Shown: positions 12,768-24,179 of the stretch, piece after piece | Layout: the number at the start of each line of letters is the position of its first letter | Numbering within the stretch: the stretch's first letter is position 1 | Assembly (NCBI GenBank): GCA_009599575.1 | Contig: VWND01000067.1 | Coordinates: 1,240,001 to 1,304,000, forward strand | Direction of reading: 5' to 3' | DNA: 64,000 nt | Origin: Blumeriella jaapii | Lineage: Eukaryota; Ascomycota; Leotiomycetes; Helotiales; Drepanopezizaceae | The notes under the pieces: model-generated | What the model was told of the DNA's origin: nothing | Database searches by the model: none | What the model saw: the letters and a program-made list of their open reading frames with translations, nothing else | Program-made: the position numbers and the translations under genes

Positions 12768-13538
12768 TAAAAAAACGAAAAGCGTCGTTGTTTATAATAT
12801 TAGCGAAAATATTAGTAAGATTTAAATTAAATAAATAAATGTTTTTTGGAATTGCAAATTAGAAGTTGTCAATATGAAAAAAATCGTTTTTAATAAAGAG
12901 GCTATTAAAAAAGTCTTTGTTTTTTAAAAAAGTTAAATAAAATGAGATTGCGTTTAAATATTTAAATAATATATTAAAAAACTTGTGTTTCGGTAAATTA
13001 ATTAAATTAATATAATATAACTGTATAATTTACGGTTTCGATATTCCGTGGCTCAGGTCAATACATATACAACTATTTTTTGATTACTTTTAATAAAAAG
13101 CCGCAAATTGTAATTGCTATAATCATAAAGCGTAGAATCAAAAGATTAAGTTTTTGCTAGGCGTTTGACCAAAAAAGATTTAATTCAGAAAGATAGAGCG
13201 TAGCGGTCGAAGCGTACGAACCAATATTCGATTTATTAGTTTTTAATAAAAGGGCGATTTTCGAACTTTGAATTTCGTACGGTTCAGAATTGCCTGATCG
13301 TAATTTTAAACGTTTCTGAAAGATATTGCATTTTTGTAATCCAATGATTATGCGCAAAAAAAAAAAAGCTATTAAAGATTTTTTATATAATACAGCTGCG
13401 AATGATACCATATGAAAAATCTTTTAAGCCGTAATAGCGAAATATCGAAATCGATTTTAATTATAAATTTAAGAAATGCATCGGCGAGTATATAAAAACG
13501 AAACACCGAAATTTAAATCTTTGCGTAAATTATCAAAT
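12768..13538 (-). other. Leader between 5' LTR and gag, copy G-d
   Basis: About 770 bp of transcribed leader, matching 26234-27004. Next to the LTR the element strand reads TTTGATAATTTACG; G-a reads TTTGGTGATTTACG, which fits a tRNA-type primer site beginning TGG. An 84-codon open stretch at 13157-13411 (minus) is not kept open in G-a and is not called a gene. Confidence 0.6.
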
Positions 13539-13804
13539 ATAAAAATAGGTAGAAAAACCAGATTAATACGGTTATATGTCGGTGGGTAAAATAACTTAGG
13601 GAATTTTAAGAAAAAATTGAAAAAAGGAAAAGAAAAAAAAATGAAAATATAAATTGGAATGCGTGCTTATAATATTATTTAAGGGGGTGCTTTGCTTTTA
13701 TATTTGTTGAAGATAGTTAATAGCAGGGGGTTTCGGAGGGGTCTATGCCTCGACCATAGCTAAAACTACCAAATCCTATTAATACGAAGTATCACCGTTT
13801 TATA
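13539..13804 (-). repeat. Family G 5' LTR of copy G-d
   Basis: 266 bp, matching the 267-bp LTRs at 16041, 27005, 30157 and 53921. On the element strand it begins with a mutated TGTAAAACGGTG and ends CTATTTTTATA, a mutated CTACTTTTACA. The right end marks the insertion point in copy G-e. Confidence 0.9.
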
Positions 13805-15093
13805 TTATACAAAATAAAAAATAATATATATCAGAAACGCTTAGTAAGAAATAATAAAATCGATAAGTTTTAAATTATAAAAAAAGCTTACGAAAAATGT
13901 TTTATAAAAGGGCTAAAGCTATTTATCACCGAATTAAAAACGATTTTTTGATAGAAAAAATATTTCGAAAATTGCAAAGCTTTCGTTAAAAGCTGTATTT
14001 TTTGCTAAAAGCAAAAATCTGGCCGAAAAAAAAATTTGTTATATCCGACGTGGTTTTTTAAAATCTGAAAGAAAGGTTAATTTCGACGTTATACGCGTAC
14101 CGACCACCGACCGCGGATATATATGTTTTATGCTTGCTATCGACGGTTTATTTGAATAATTTAAAAAGCGATTTATTCGAAACGTTATTTTCGAAGCGAT
14201 AGCGACTTTTTTTTTTAAAAAACGTTATATATCGGCACGGTTTATTTAGCAAATTAAACGTCGACGATAAATTCGAAAACAAAAGTATTATCGAAAGTTT
14301 TATAAAAGAATACGGCATTTAGCGTATTTAAATCTCGGCTTATAATTCGAAAAGCAACGGATCCGTTAAACGAAGCTATAAAAATATTTTCGACGGCTTT
14401 TTAAAAGCTATTCGAAGAAGCTATAAGCGTTAATCGCGGAAATTTTCGAAAATGCTTTTTATTATACGCATATACATTAACGCTTTTATTAAAATAATTT
14501 CATTTTTTATTTAATGCGGCAAAAACGTTCGATTGCTTTTAAACAAAATGGCTTATATAAAAATTTTATAACGTAATTAAAATAAAAACGAAAGCAAATT
14601 TATTAAGAATAAAATTTAAATAATTAAATTCCCGCGATATAAAAAAAAAAAAAATTAGAAATTTTTTTTTTAAAAAGCAGCTATAAAAGTCTGGAATAAA
14701 ACTAAAGTTATAAAAAAACGCTAATTAAAAAAAATTTAGTTTTAGTTTACGACGCTCAGCGCGTTATTAACAAATCGGCCGATATTAAGCTTGATTATAA
14801 ATAGCTCGGATGTTACGAAATATACGAGGCCGAGTTAAATAAAAGTTATTACAGATTTACGAAACTCGATAAAACGAAATTAAAAAAAAGCGTTCGCCGC
14901 TAATCGGTTAAAACGATTTTATAAAAAAATTTAATAAATTTATTTTTTGAATTTTGATTTCAACACCGACTTCAATTCTAGCGATTCCGACGACGATTCC
15001 GACCAAAGCGATGATACTTTTGAAAAAGAAAATTCTTTTAGAAAGGTTTGAAAACGAACGGACGATATTTCCGCCGCAGAAAACACGGTATAA
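13805..15093 (+). pseudogene. pol: Family G integrase 3' part, copy G-e
   Basis: Starts inside the integrase at the G-d insertion point. Readable landmarks are a Y-G-I...I-S-A-Y-N segment and S-N-G-S-V-K-R-S near 14300-14380. In active gypsy integrases this is S-N-G-x-V-E-R, so the catalytic Glu has become Lys, a G-to-A change. Toward the end, A-D-I-K-L-D-Y-K then L-G-C-Y-E-I-Y-E-A is the C-terminal barrel. The tail, near 14965-15010, reads S-S-D-S-D-D-D-S-D-Q-S-D-D. Stop at 15091-15093. Several in-frame stops at former Gln or Trp codons. Confidence 0.8.
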
Positions 15094-15590
15094 ATCGTGA
15101 TTTTATTTCTAATCAAAAAAAAAATTTATATATAAAATTGTTTATTAATAATTTTATTAGTTTGTTATTTTTTTTTATCTTTTGTTTTATTGGTTTTGTT
15201 TTGCTTTATTTGTATATAATCTAATTATTTTGTTTTATATATATTATTTTTTTTAAGATTTTTTTTTATATTATTTAAGATACTTGTTATATTTTTTTTA
15301 TTTGATTATACTTTTGTTTTTTAAAACAAAAGCTTTGTATATGTTTAAGCCGTATATTTAATATATTTATATTGCTCGTACGTTTTACAAAAACTATTTT
15401 TATGCATCTTTTTATTTGCTATTTTTTGTATTATTTGCTTTTTTTGTTTTTTTGAACGGATATCTGTTTAAACAGTTATAATTTATTAAAAAAATAGCAT
15501 ACGGATTCCTGTGATTTTTGGATACAAATATCTTATAATTTTCGTAATTTTTTTTTTTCAATAAATATAATATATTTTTTTAATTAATAA
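15094..15590 (+). other. AT-rich spacer between pol and ORF X, copy G-e
   Basis: About 500 bp of extremely AT-rich sequence with no supported gene. The same spacer separates pol from ORF X in G-a (19691-20190) and G-c (39090-39600), so it belongs to the element. It may once have held an intergenic or splice signal, but I can point to none. Confidence 0.5.
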
Positions 15591-16040
15591 GCTTATCGAA
15601 ATTATATCGTTTTTTAAGCAAAGCATTGTTAAACCTGATAAATTTATTTTTAATTTATTTTGAAACGGAATTATTATACGCAATCTTATCGAATCTGAAT
15701 AAATATATAATGCCGCTATTTTGAATTAATAAGCAGTTTTCGTAAAAATATTTATAAAACAATTCGATATAATAATTGAAAACGTTAACGAATTTTTAAT
15801 CGATTACGAAGATTTCGTTAAAACTGAATTTATTCGCAAAAGCTTTAATTACGATAACGTTTTAAAAGCTTTCGCCGAAGCAAAAAAAGCTCGAAATAAT
15901 AAGAAAAAAGTGATAAACCGGATTTTACACTTTTTATTAAATTAATAAAAAAAGAATATTTAAAAATACGTTTTTGACAAGATTACCGGTATTATTTTAT
16001 TCCGGCATTTCGCTCGCTTTTTCGAAATTATTACTTTTAT
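15590..16040 (+). pseudogene. ORF X relic, N-terminal part, copy G-e
   Basis: Plus-strand start of the extra family G reading frame. A continuous frame reads, in pieces, N-G-I-I-I-R-N, F-I-K-Q-F-D-I-I-I-E-N-V-N-E-F-L and A-K-K-A-R-N-N-K-K-K-V, with stops only where a Gln codon is likely to have been. The same peptides are readable in G-c (39690-39960) and G-a (minus, 19370-19560). I recognise no domain. It is cut by the G-a insertion at 16041 and resumes at 27276. No initiator Met could be fixed. Confidence 0.6.
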
Positions 16041-16307
16041 TGTAAAAGTAGGTAGGAAAACCAGATTGATACGGCCACATGTCGGTGGGTAAGATAATCT
16101 AGGGAATCCCTAGAAAAGACTGAAAAAAGAAAAAGAAAAATAAATAAAAATATAAATTAAATTGCGTGCCTATGGTATTATCTAAAAGGATATTTTGTTT
16201 TTATACCTGTTAAAAGTAATTAATAGCAGAAGGTCTCGAAAAGGTCCATGCCTCGACTATAACTAAAACTACCAACTTCTATTAATACAAGATATTATCG
16301 TTTTATA
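16041..16307 (-). repeat. Family G 3' LTR of copy G-a
   Basis: 267 bp, TGTAAAAGTAGG on the plus strand at the left end. On the element strand it ends CTACTTTTACA. A purine run, AGGACAGGA (16308-16316 on the minus strand), directly upstream is the probable polypurine tract. Confidence 0.9.
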
Positions 16308-16419
16308 TCCTGTCCTAAATAATATACGTAATCGTTCCTGACTACGATCAAAAAAAAACATAACTTTAATAAATGCAATTTAATTTATTTTATATAATTT
16401 AAAAACCAATTAATTAAAA

Positions 16420-19400
16420 ACCGAACTTTTTAGCCTTATACTATTTTAGTTTTTTAATCCGTTCTTAGCTTTTTTATTATTAGCTTTTATGAAAAGATAG
16501 CGTTTCGCTTATCGTTTAAATCATTTTGTTTATTCTGCTTTTTTGAAAAATAGCTCGATAAAATATTAATCGAAATGTTATTTAAATCTACGAACGTTTT
16601 AATAACTTTTTCGTCGATGATATTATTAAGCGTCGCCGCGACGGATGCTTTTTACGACTTTTTTTCGTAAATAATAAATTCCAACTTCTAAACGTAATCC
16701 CACGTTTTACAAAAAGCGCTGAAAAGTTTTATATTAAAATCGTAAAAATAATCGATTAGTTCGTCGTAATTAAAACCGATTAACGCTTTTGCTTCGCGTA
16801 AAACTGATAGGTCGGATTACGGTTGTTTGCCGACGAATGCTTTTGAAAAGGCTCCGAAGCCTGTAAAAAAAACTATTTTACGAAATAATTCGGAAATAAT
16901 CGTTTGCAATCGAAATCACCGAAAATGCTATAATTGCTTTCGCCGCAATATAAACAGTATCAAATAACCTATCGGAGCGTCGTTTTCGAAATAGTTTTTG
17001 TACTTCTGCGCCGTATAATTGTTCGAATAAATTAGTATCGCGCCGTCGGTTTTTTAGATCCTAAATCTAACGAAAATCTTTTATTTAATCGAAAAGCTGA
17101 TAAAAATTATTTTATTTTTTATTTCGTAGTTTTCGGTTTCGTAATCCGATAAAATAGCCGAGGCCATTGCTTTAACGCGCTAAAGTACGAAAAAGCTAAG
17201 CTTTTTTAAATAGTTTTAATTAGCTTAGCGTCGTGGTGTAATTACAAATAAGCTTCGATTATTTCCGAATTATATGCGAATGCAAACAAAACGTAGTAAT
17301 CGAAAATAGCGTCGATAAAATTTTCGATTTTTTTTTTTTTTAAAAATCGGCGATATCGAATTTTATAATCGTAATACGATCGGAACCAGCGAAACCTAAA
17401 GCGATCGGAACGTTAAAATATGCTACGAAGCGGCAGTTTTTAAAATTCCGAATAATCAAAACAGCGAAGTAAAAACCGGGGTGCATTTTGAAAATTTATT
17501 AAATAAAACTATAAAGCATATTAGCGAAAAAAACTATAAGCGCTTTTTGGGTTTTGACCAGTCGGAAATAATACTTGTATATAATTACTTTTTCTTTTAT
17601 AAAATACAGCAATAATTTGTTTTCTCCGTTGTAAAACCTTACGTAATTAACGAATTCGCAATTTAATTCAAATAGATTTTAAAATATATTTTCGGTCGAA
17701 AAGCCAAAAAAGTCGGCTTTTAAAAACATTCGTTGTTTTTATTTTTTTACGTTTTAGTCGAGTTTTATAATCGCGTTAAAAGTTTTAAAATCTGCTTTAA
17801 AATTTGCGTAGCCTAAATAAATTTTAATACGCGTTTAAATAATTTTCGCAGTTTTTCGTCGGAATATAAATTAATTATTAAAATCAATTTCGAATACGTC
17901 GTAATCCGAATTTTTAATAACAACGAATCGATCAGCAAAGCCGATAACGTTAATTTTTTTTGTAATTAAATCGTAATACGCCGCGTAATAGCGTACGTGG
18001 AAATAGCAGAATTTACCGTTTTTTTTAGCGTTAACGTTATTTGTAAAAACGAAATTAAAAAATCGAAGTTTTTTAGCGAAAAAAAATTCGAATAAAAACG
18101 GATTATCGTTTTTAAAAATCTTTTTTATTTGTTTTAGCGTATTATATTTGCAGTTTTCCGAAAAAAGCTTGGTTTAATTTTCGTTCGAAGCAAAAAAAAA
18201 AAAAGCTGACGGATTTATTTAATTTTTATATAAAAGTATCGAAATAAAATTTCTAAATCGTTTCGTTGTCGAAAACGAAAGTTTTAAGCAAAGTAATTTA
18301 ATTTTATGTTTTTTATATAATTTCCTCCGCGATAATTTCGATATTTTTTTTTAAGTTTTTTCGGTCGAAACGTATAATAGTCGAGATTTTAAATGCTTTT
18401 ATTAAAATCTAAAATATTAGCGGTAATAATACGACGTTTTTAAACGCAGCAAACGTTTTTAATATTTGCGTATTTAATTTCGAAAAGTCAGATTTAAAAT
18501 CGTTTGGATTTTTTTTTTTCGAAATGCCGGCGTTTTTTAAATTTAATTTCGTAAAATCGTCGCGTTTTTTATTAATTAATTTAAAAATTATAACTCGGCG
18601 TCGATTTCCGGCTATTTCTATTCGCGATGCTTTTTTTGCTAGCGACGCGAGTGATTTTCTTTTCCGAATAAAAAAGATTTCGAAAATGTCGGCGCGCTTT
18701 TTTACGTTTTTTATTTTTACTTTTTTCGGAATCGTTTTTATAAATATAATAAATTTTTTATATTCGAATAAGCGATTATTTGCTATTACGTTTTTGATTT
18801 CGTTTTCGGATTCGTTTTCGACAGTTGAAAATAAAAGTCGCCGAATTGTTTTGGCTGCCCTAAAAATATTAATTGCTACCGCGTGTATTTTTTCGAATTA
18901 AACAAAAATAATATTAGCTTTTTCGTTTTTTCGTCGTCGTAAATTTAAAATATCGGAATAACGTTGTTTTTTTTTTTCGGTATAAAAATGCCGCATTTAA
19001 CGACGCTCAGCCTTTTGTTTTAAAAAAGGATTAGATTTAAGATTTCGCAGCCGATTAAAACTTTTTTTAACGATTGCATAATATCGTCGACCAATTTGCA
19101 AACAGCTGTAAAAAAGCCTGTGAATTTGCGAGCTTTTAAATTATTAGCTTTTAAAACTTGCGTTTTAAAAATGTAAGCGTTTAATATCCAGACTTTTTTT
19201 TTCGTAAAAATAATAATTTCGAAAAAACGAGCGAAATGCCGAAATAAAAAAACACCGATGATTTTACTAAAAACGTATTTTTAAATTTTTTTTTTTCGTT
19301 GATTCGGCAAAAAGCGCAATATTCGGTTTGTCACCTTTTTTTTATTATTTCGAGCTTTTTTTGCTTCGGCGAAAGCTTTTGAAACGTTATCGTAATTTAG

Positions 19401-19690
19401 CAGAAACTTATCGTAATTAAAGCTTTTGCGAACAAATTCAGTTTTAACGAAATTTTTATAATCGAATAAAAATTCGTTAACGTTTTTAATTATTATATCG
19501 AATTGCTTTATAAATGTTTTTACGAAAGCTGTTTATTAATTTAAAATAGCGGTATTATACGCCTGCTTAAATTCGAAAAAATTGCGTATAATAATTCCGT
19601 TTTAAAATAAATTAAAAATAAGTTTGCTAAGTTTAGCAACGCTTGCTTAAAAAACAATATAATATCGATGGGCTTATTAATTAAAAAAAT
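16420..19690 (-). pseudogene. ORF X relic, full length, copy G-a
   Basis: Roughly 3.2 kb of minus-strand coding relic between the pol-distal spacer and the 3' LTR. It is collinear with G-e (15590-16040 plus 27276-30060) and G-c. N-terminal third: probably helical. Middle: a Lys/Arg/Glu-rich segment (minus of 18330-18901) containing N-K-K-R-D-D-F-T. Next a segment with N-A-R-K-N-G-K-F-C-Y-F-Y and Y-Y-A-A-Y-C-D-L in the better-preserved copies, and a C-terminal part with K-A-F-V-G-K-Q-P and L-R-E-A-K-A-L-I-G-F. No signal peptide, membrane span, zinc knuckle, RT, integrase, helicase or tyrosine recombinase motif was visible to me. Function unknown; not a recognisable envelope gene. The long plus-strand open stretch at 18524-18901 is its antisense shadow. 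Confidence 0.6.
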
Positions 19691-20190
19691 ATATTATATT
19701 TATTAAAAAGTAATTAAAAAAAAGTACGAGAATTGTAAAATATTTGTATTTAAAAGTTACGAGAATTCGTATGCTGTTTTTTCAATAAATTATAACTGTT
19801 TAAATAAACATCCGTTTAAAATAACGAAAAAAATAAATAATAAAAAGAATAGCAAATAATAAAATGTATAAAAAATAGTTTTCGTAAAATATGCGAGCAA
19901 TATAAATATATCAGATATACGGCTCAAACATATACAAAGCTTTTGTTTTAATAAACAAAAATATAATTAAACAAAAAAGTATAATAAATATTTTAAATAA
20001 TATAAAAAAAGATTTCAAAAATAAATAATATATATAAAATAAAATAATTAAATTGTATATAAGCAAGCAAAACAAAAACAGTAAAATAATATATAATAAA
20101 AAGGAAAATAATAAATAACAAAAACAGTATAATAATTAATAAATAATCTTATAAGCATTTTTTTTTTTCGGTTATAAATAGAATTACGAT
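19691..20190 (-). other. AT-rich spacer between pol and ORF X, copy G-a
   Basis: Same spacer as 15094-15590 in the opposite orientation. Nothing gene-like seen. Confidence 0.5.
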
Positions 20191-23100
20191 TTAAATTGTG
20201 GTTTCAGCAGCGGAATTATCGTTCGGCTGTTTTCAGACTTTTCTAAAAGGTTTTTCTTTTTTAAAAATATAATCGCTTTGATCGGAATCGTCGTCGGATT
20301 CGCTGAAATCGGAATCGCTGTTTAAATTAAAATCTAAAAGATAAATTTGCTAATTTTTTTTGTAAAATCGTTTTAACCGATTGGCGGCGAACGTTTTTTT
20401 TAATTTGTTTTATCGAATTTCGTAAGCTTGTAATAATTTTTATTTAACTCGGCCTCGTATATTTCGTAAAATCCGAGCCATTTATAATTAAGTTTAATAT
20501 CGGCCGATTTATTAATAGCGCGCTGGACGTCGTAAATTAAAACCAGATTTCCTTTTTTAATTAGCGTTTTTTTTAAAACTTTAGTTTTATTCCAGATTTT
20601 TTTAGCTGCTTTTTTATACTTTTTCTTTTTTAAAATTATTTTTTTTATATTTATATCGCGGTAATCGAACTACTTAAATTTTATTATTAATAGGTTTGCT
20701 TTCGTTTTTATTTTAATCACGTTATAAAGTTTTTACATAAGCTATTTTATTTCCAAAAATAATCGAGCGTTTTTGCCGTATTAAATAAAAAATAAAATTA
20801 TTTTAATAAAAGCGTATATATATATGCGCATAATAAAAAGCATTTCCGAGAATTTTTATAATTAACGCTTATAGCCTTTTCGAATAGCTTTTAAAAAGCC
20901 GTTAAAAATATTTTTATGGCTTCGTTCCACGAATCCGTTATTTTTCGAATTATAAACTAAGATTTAAATACGTTAAATACCGTATTTTTTTATAAAGGTT
21001 TCGATAACGCTTTTGTTTTCGAATTTATTATCGACGTTTAATTTGCTAAATAAACCGTGTCGATATATAACGTTTTCTTAAAAAAAATCGCTATAGCTTC
21101 GGAAATAACATTTCGAAAAGGTCGCTTTTCAGGCTATTTAAATAAATCGTTAATAGCGAATACGAAGCATATATAACCGCGATCGGTAGTTAGCACGCGT
21201 ATAATATCGAAGTTTATTTTTTTTTAAACTTCAGAAAATTACGTCGGATATAATAGTTTTTTTTTTCGGCCAGGTTTTCGTTTTTAGCAAAAAATGCAGC
21301 TTTTAACGAAAACTTTGCAGTTTTCGAAACATCTTTTTTATTAAAAATCGTTTTTAATTCGGTAATACGTGGCTTCAGTTTTTTTATAAAACACTTTTTC
21401 GTAGGCTTTTTTTATAATTTAAAACTTATCGGCCTTATTATTTATTACTAAGCGTTTTTAATATATATTATTTTTTATTTTATATAGTTTTTTGTCGGCT
21501 AAAATATAATCGAAAACCTGATTTTTAAATAATTTAAATTAATAATTTAATACGCTAAATAATTTAAACAAAATAATTAAATAATATACGATTAAATAAA
21601 AATCTTCGGTTTCGTAATTATCGATTAAAAATTTATTTTCGTCGTTAATCGGCTTATTCCGATCGTTTTCGATTAAATTTATTCGCGGTGCCAGCCGAAA
21701 TAATAACGCGAATAGTTTCGGTTTTATAAAACTTAAAGCGCAAATAACGAAATAGCCGATTTCGTTAGCAATTTATTCGTCGATATTTTGTTTGTTTTGT
21801 TTAGCGAAATTAAACGGATAAAAGCGTTTTCGTTTGAAAAAGCCGTTTGCCGCTGTATTAATTGTTTTTTTAATATATTTAATTTCGAAATTTATAAATC
21901 GCATCTAAGCTATTTAATTAATAACGAGCGCTTTTGATAAATTATTAACTTTTTTATTTAACTGGTCGACAAAAACTTTTGCGTTGTTTTTAAAATAAAA
22001 TATACGCCGTACAATTCGCTTTTTATTTTTTTTATTATTTTAAAAACGCTTCGGCATTTTCGTTTGATAGCATCGTAGCGTGCTTCCGCGGAAAATTATA
22101 GGCCGTTTTCGAATCGTAAAAAATGCCGTTTTTTGTTTTTATCGATTTGTTATAATATAGCTTTTTAACCGAAAATATTAGCGTCGATAATTAAAATAAT
22201 TTTTTTTGCGTTTAGGCTGTAATCGATCCGCATAAACGATAAAGCCGATAAAAAATCGTTTTTGAAAACTTTTATAATTTTGCTTTGTTTTTTTTTTTAA
22301 ACGAAATCGACTTTTTTTTTTATCGTAGCGTAAATAAATACAGCTTTTTAAAAAAAGTTTTTAATTTAATTGCGGTAGTAAACCATAACGCTAATAAAGG
22401 CTTTGGCTTCGGTAATATTTTTATATTTTTTTTATTCGCAGATTTTTTTAATTTTTTTTCGTTAAAAATAACGGCCAGCGCTGTTAATTATATAGCCAAC
22501 GATATTTATTTCGAATATACAAATTTTTAATCGAGGGTTAATAATAGCTTTGGCTTTTTCGAAGCAAATTATGATTTTGTCGATGTTTTAAATATATTTT
22601 ATTATATAGCGTCGAATTTTAGAAAAGATTTTTTTATTATTATAATATAATCTAAAGCTTTTTATTTTAACGTCGTTAACGTAAAAAAAGGTAATATTAA
22701 AAATGCAAATTATAAAAATCTTATATACGATTTTTACGAATTAAGCGACTGAATTGGTGGTTCCTATAAATATTCTCGTTATACGTAGCAAGCCGATTAA
22801 TATTTAAATTGCCGTTATATTTCGAAATCGTAAATTAAGCATTAAATAATCGTAGTCAAAAAACAAATCGAAAAAAAAAACGATCGTTAGTTCTGCGAAT
22901 TCGTTTAAAAATTAATCGACGTTAAATAATACGTTAGCGTTTCGTATCGTTATTTTGTTTATTTCGACGATTGCGATAATAAATCTGTAAATGCTTTTTT
23001 TTTTTTTCGCAACGATAAACCATTTGTTTTTATATAAGCCGTAGCAAAATTCGAAAATCTTTTGCTTAATTCGTTTTTTTAATATTTCGACTATTTTATT

Positions 23101-24120
23101 TTAAAAAGCTTTAGAAATTAAAAAAGTTTTTTTTTGCCAAATTTCGTAAAATACGATTTTAATATCGATATAAAACGTAACGTCAAAGCTAAATTGGCCT
23201 ATTTCGGTAAAATCGAAAGCTATAACCTTTTTTCGGTTGCGTAAAACTTCGTACAAAATTTTTTTTTTTTTTAGCAAAAATTAAATTCCGATTATTAAAT
23301 TATCAAATCGTTTTTTATAAATCGGCTGCCAAATAATAAGCTGGAAAATCGGCCGGTAATAAATCTTTCGAATTCGCTAATAACTAATTAAAATAATTTT
23401 ATTATTTTATTTTTTTCAAATTAATCGTTTATTTTTTCGAAAATATTTCCATCGGATTTGCTAAAATTCACGAATCGTATTTTATCAGCTTTACGCTTGT
23501 AAAAAGTGCTAATATTAATATAAAAAAATAAAATATATAAATCGGATTTATTTAATACGAAAACGAAATTTTCGGAATTTTTATTTTCGAATTAATAGCC
23601 AAAAATATTAATATTAGCTAATTTTACTCGCGGTGCTATTTCGATTAGCGACGTAAATGCTTTTAGCCGAGTATTTTCCAGGTTTTATTATAATTCAGCG
23701 TTTGTTTTAAAACCAAAGCCGGCTATTCGTTTTCCGATAAAACGTCGATTAAAAAAATTTTGTCGCCGGCGACGATAATTTGATTTTGAAAAAATCGGTT
23801 TTAGTTTCAGAAAAAAGCTTTTATTTGGCCGTTTTCGGTGTATTTAAAATTAACGAGACTTTCCAAAATTCAAAGCATTTTAAAAATAATAAAGTAAAAG
23901 CATTTTTTTATTACCAAAAAGTTTTTATAAATAATAATACTTTCAATATTGATTTTTATATTTCGTACAATTTTATTAAACTTAATAATATTTTTATTAA
24001 CGGTCGTATAAATTATTCGTTTATCGGTGATAATCGAAATATTATTAGCTTCGGCTGTTTTTTAATTTATGCAATTGATTTCGGTTCCACTGTCGAATAA
24101 AGCGAAAGCGGTCGTATTTT
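20191..24120 (-). pseudogene. pol: Family G pol relic, copy G-a
   Basis: Minus-strand polyprotein. The retropepsin active site is intact as F-D-S-G-T-E-I-N (DSG codons at 24086-24094). RT follows with the FxDD region near 22640-22700. The connection and RNase H region still shows V-F-V-D-Q-L-N-K-K-V-N-N near 21950. Integrase lies near 20420-21500, with an HHCC zinc finger relic and the S-N-G type segment near 20930. The C-terminal barrel near 20370-20530 is followed by an acidic S-D-S-D-D-D-S tail near 20280-20320. Stop at 20191-20193. Many RIP stops interrupt it. The role in a live element is cDNA synthesis and integration in the particle and nucleus. Confidence 0.8.
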
Positions 24121-24179
24121 TTTTAAGTATAATTTTTATTTTCGGCGCTTTTATAGCCGTATAAAAGCAGTTTCGTCGT

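Larger units (their letters stand above)
1..13804 (-). mobile_element. Family G LTR retrotransposon, copy G-d (split by B1)
   Basis: Minus-strand Ty3/gypsy copy running from its 5' LTR at 13539-13804 through leader, gag and pol to the start of ORF X at the window edge. The rest of ORF X and the 3' LTR lie left of the window. Element B1 (4696-10696) splits it just upstream of the protease, with the duplicated target GTAAA on both sides. The copy aligns end to end with the complete copy G-a. It is itself inserted in the integrase region of copy G-e: its LTR end at 13804 abuts a sequence that matches 37798 onward in copy G-c. All frames are broken by C-to-T and G-to-A type changes. Confidence 0.85.

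Noticed and set aside
18524..18901. 125-codon plus-strand frame, also seen at 40383-40760 and 27576-27908 on the minus strand
   Set aside because: It is exactly antisense to ORF X in every copy, and the sense strand agrees with the LTR orientation and the protein conservation.
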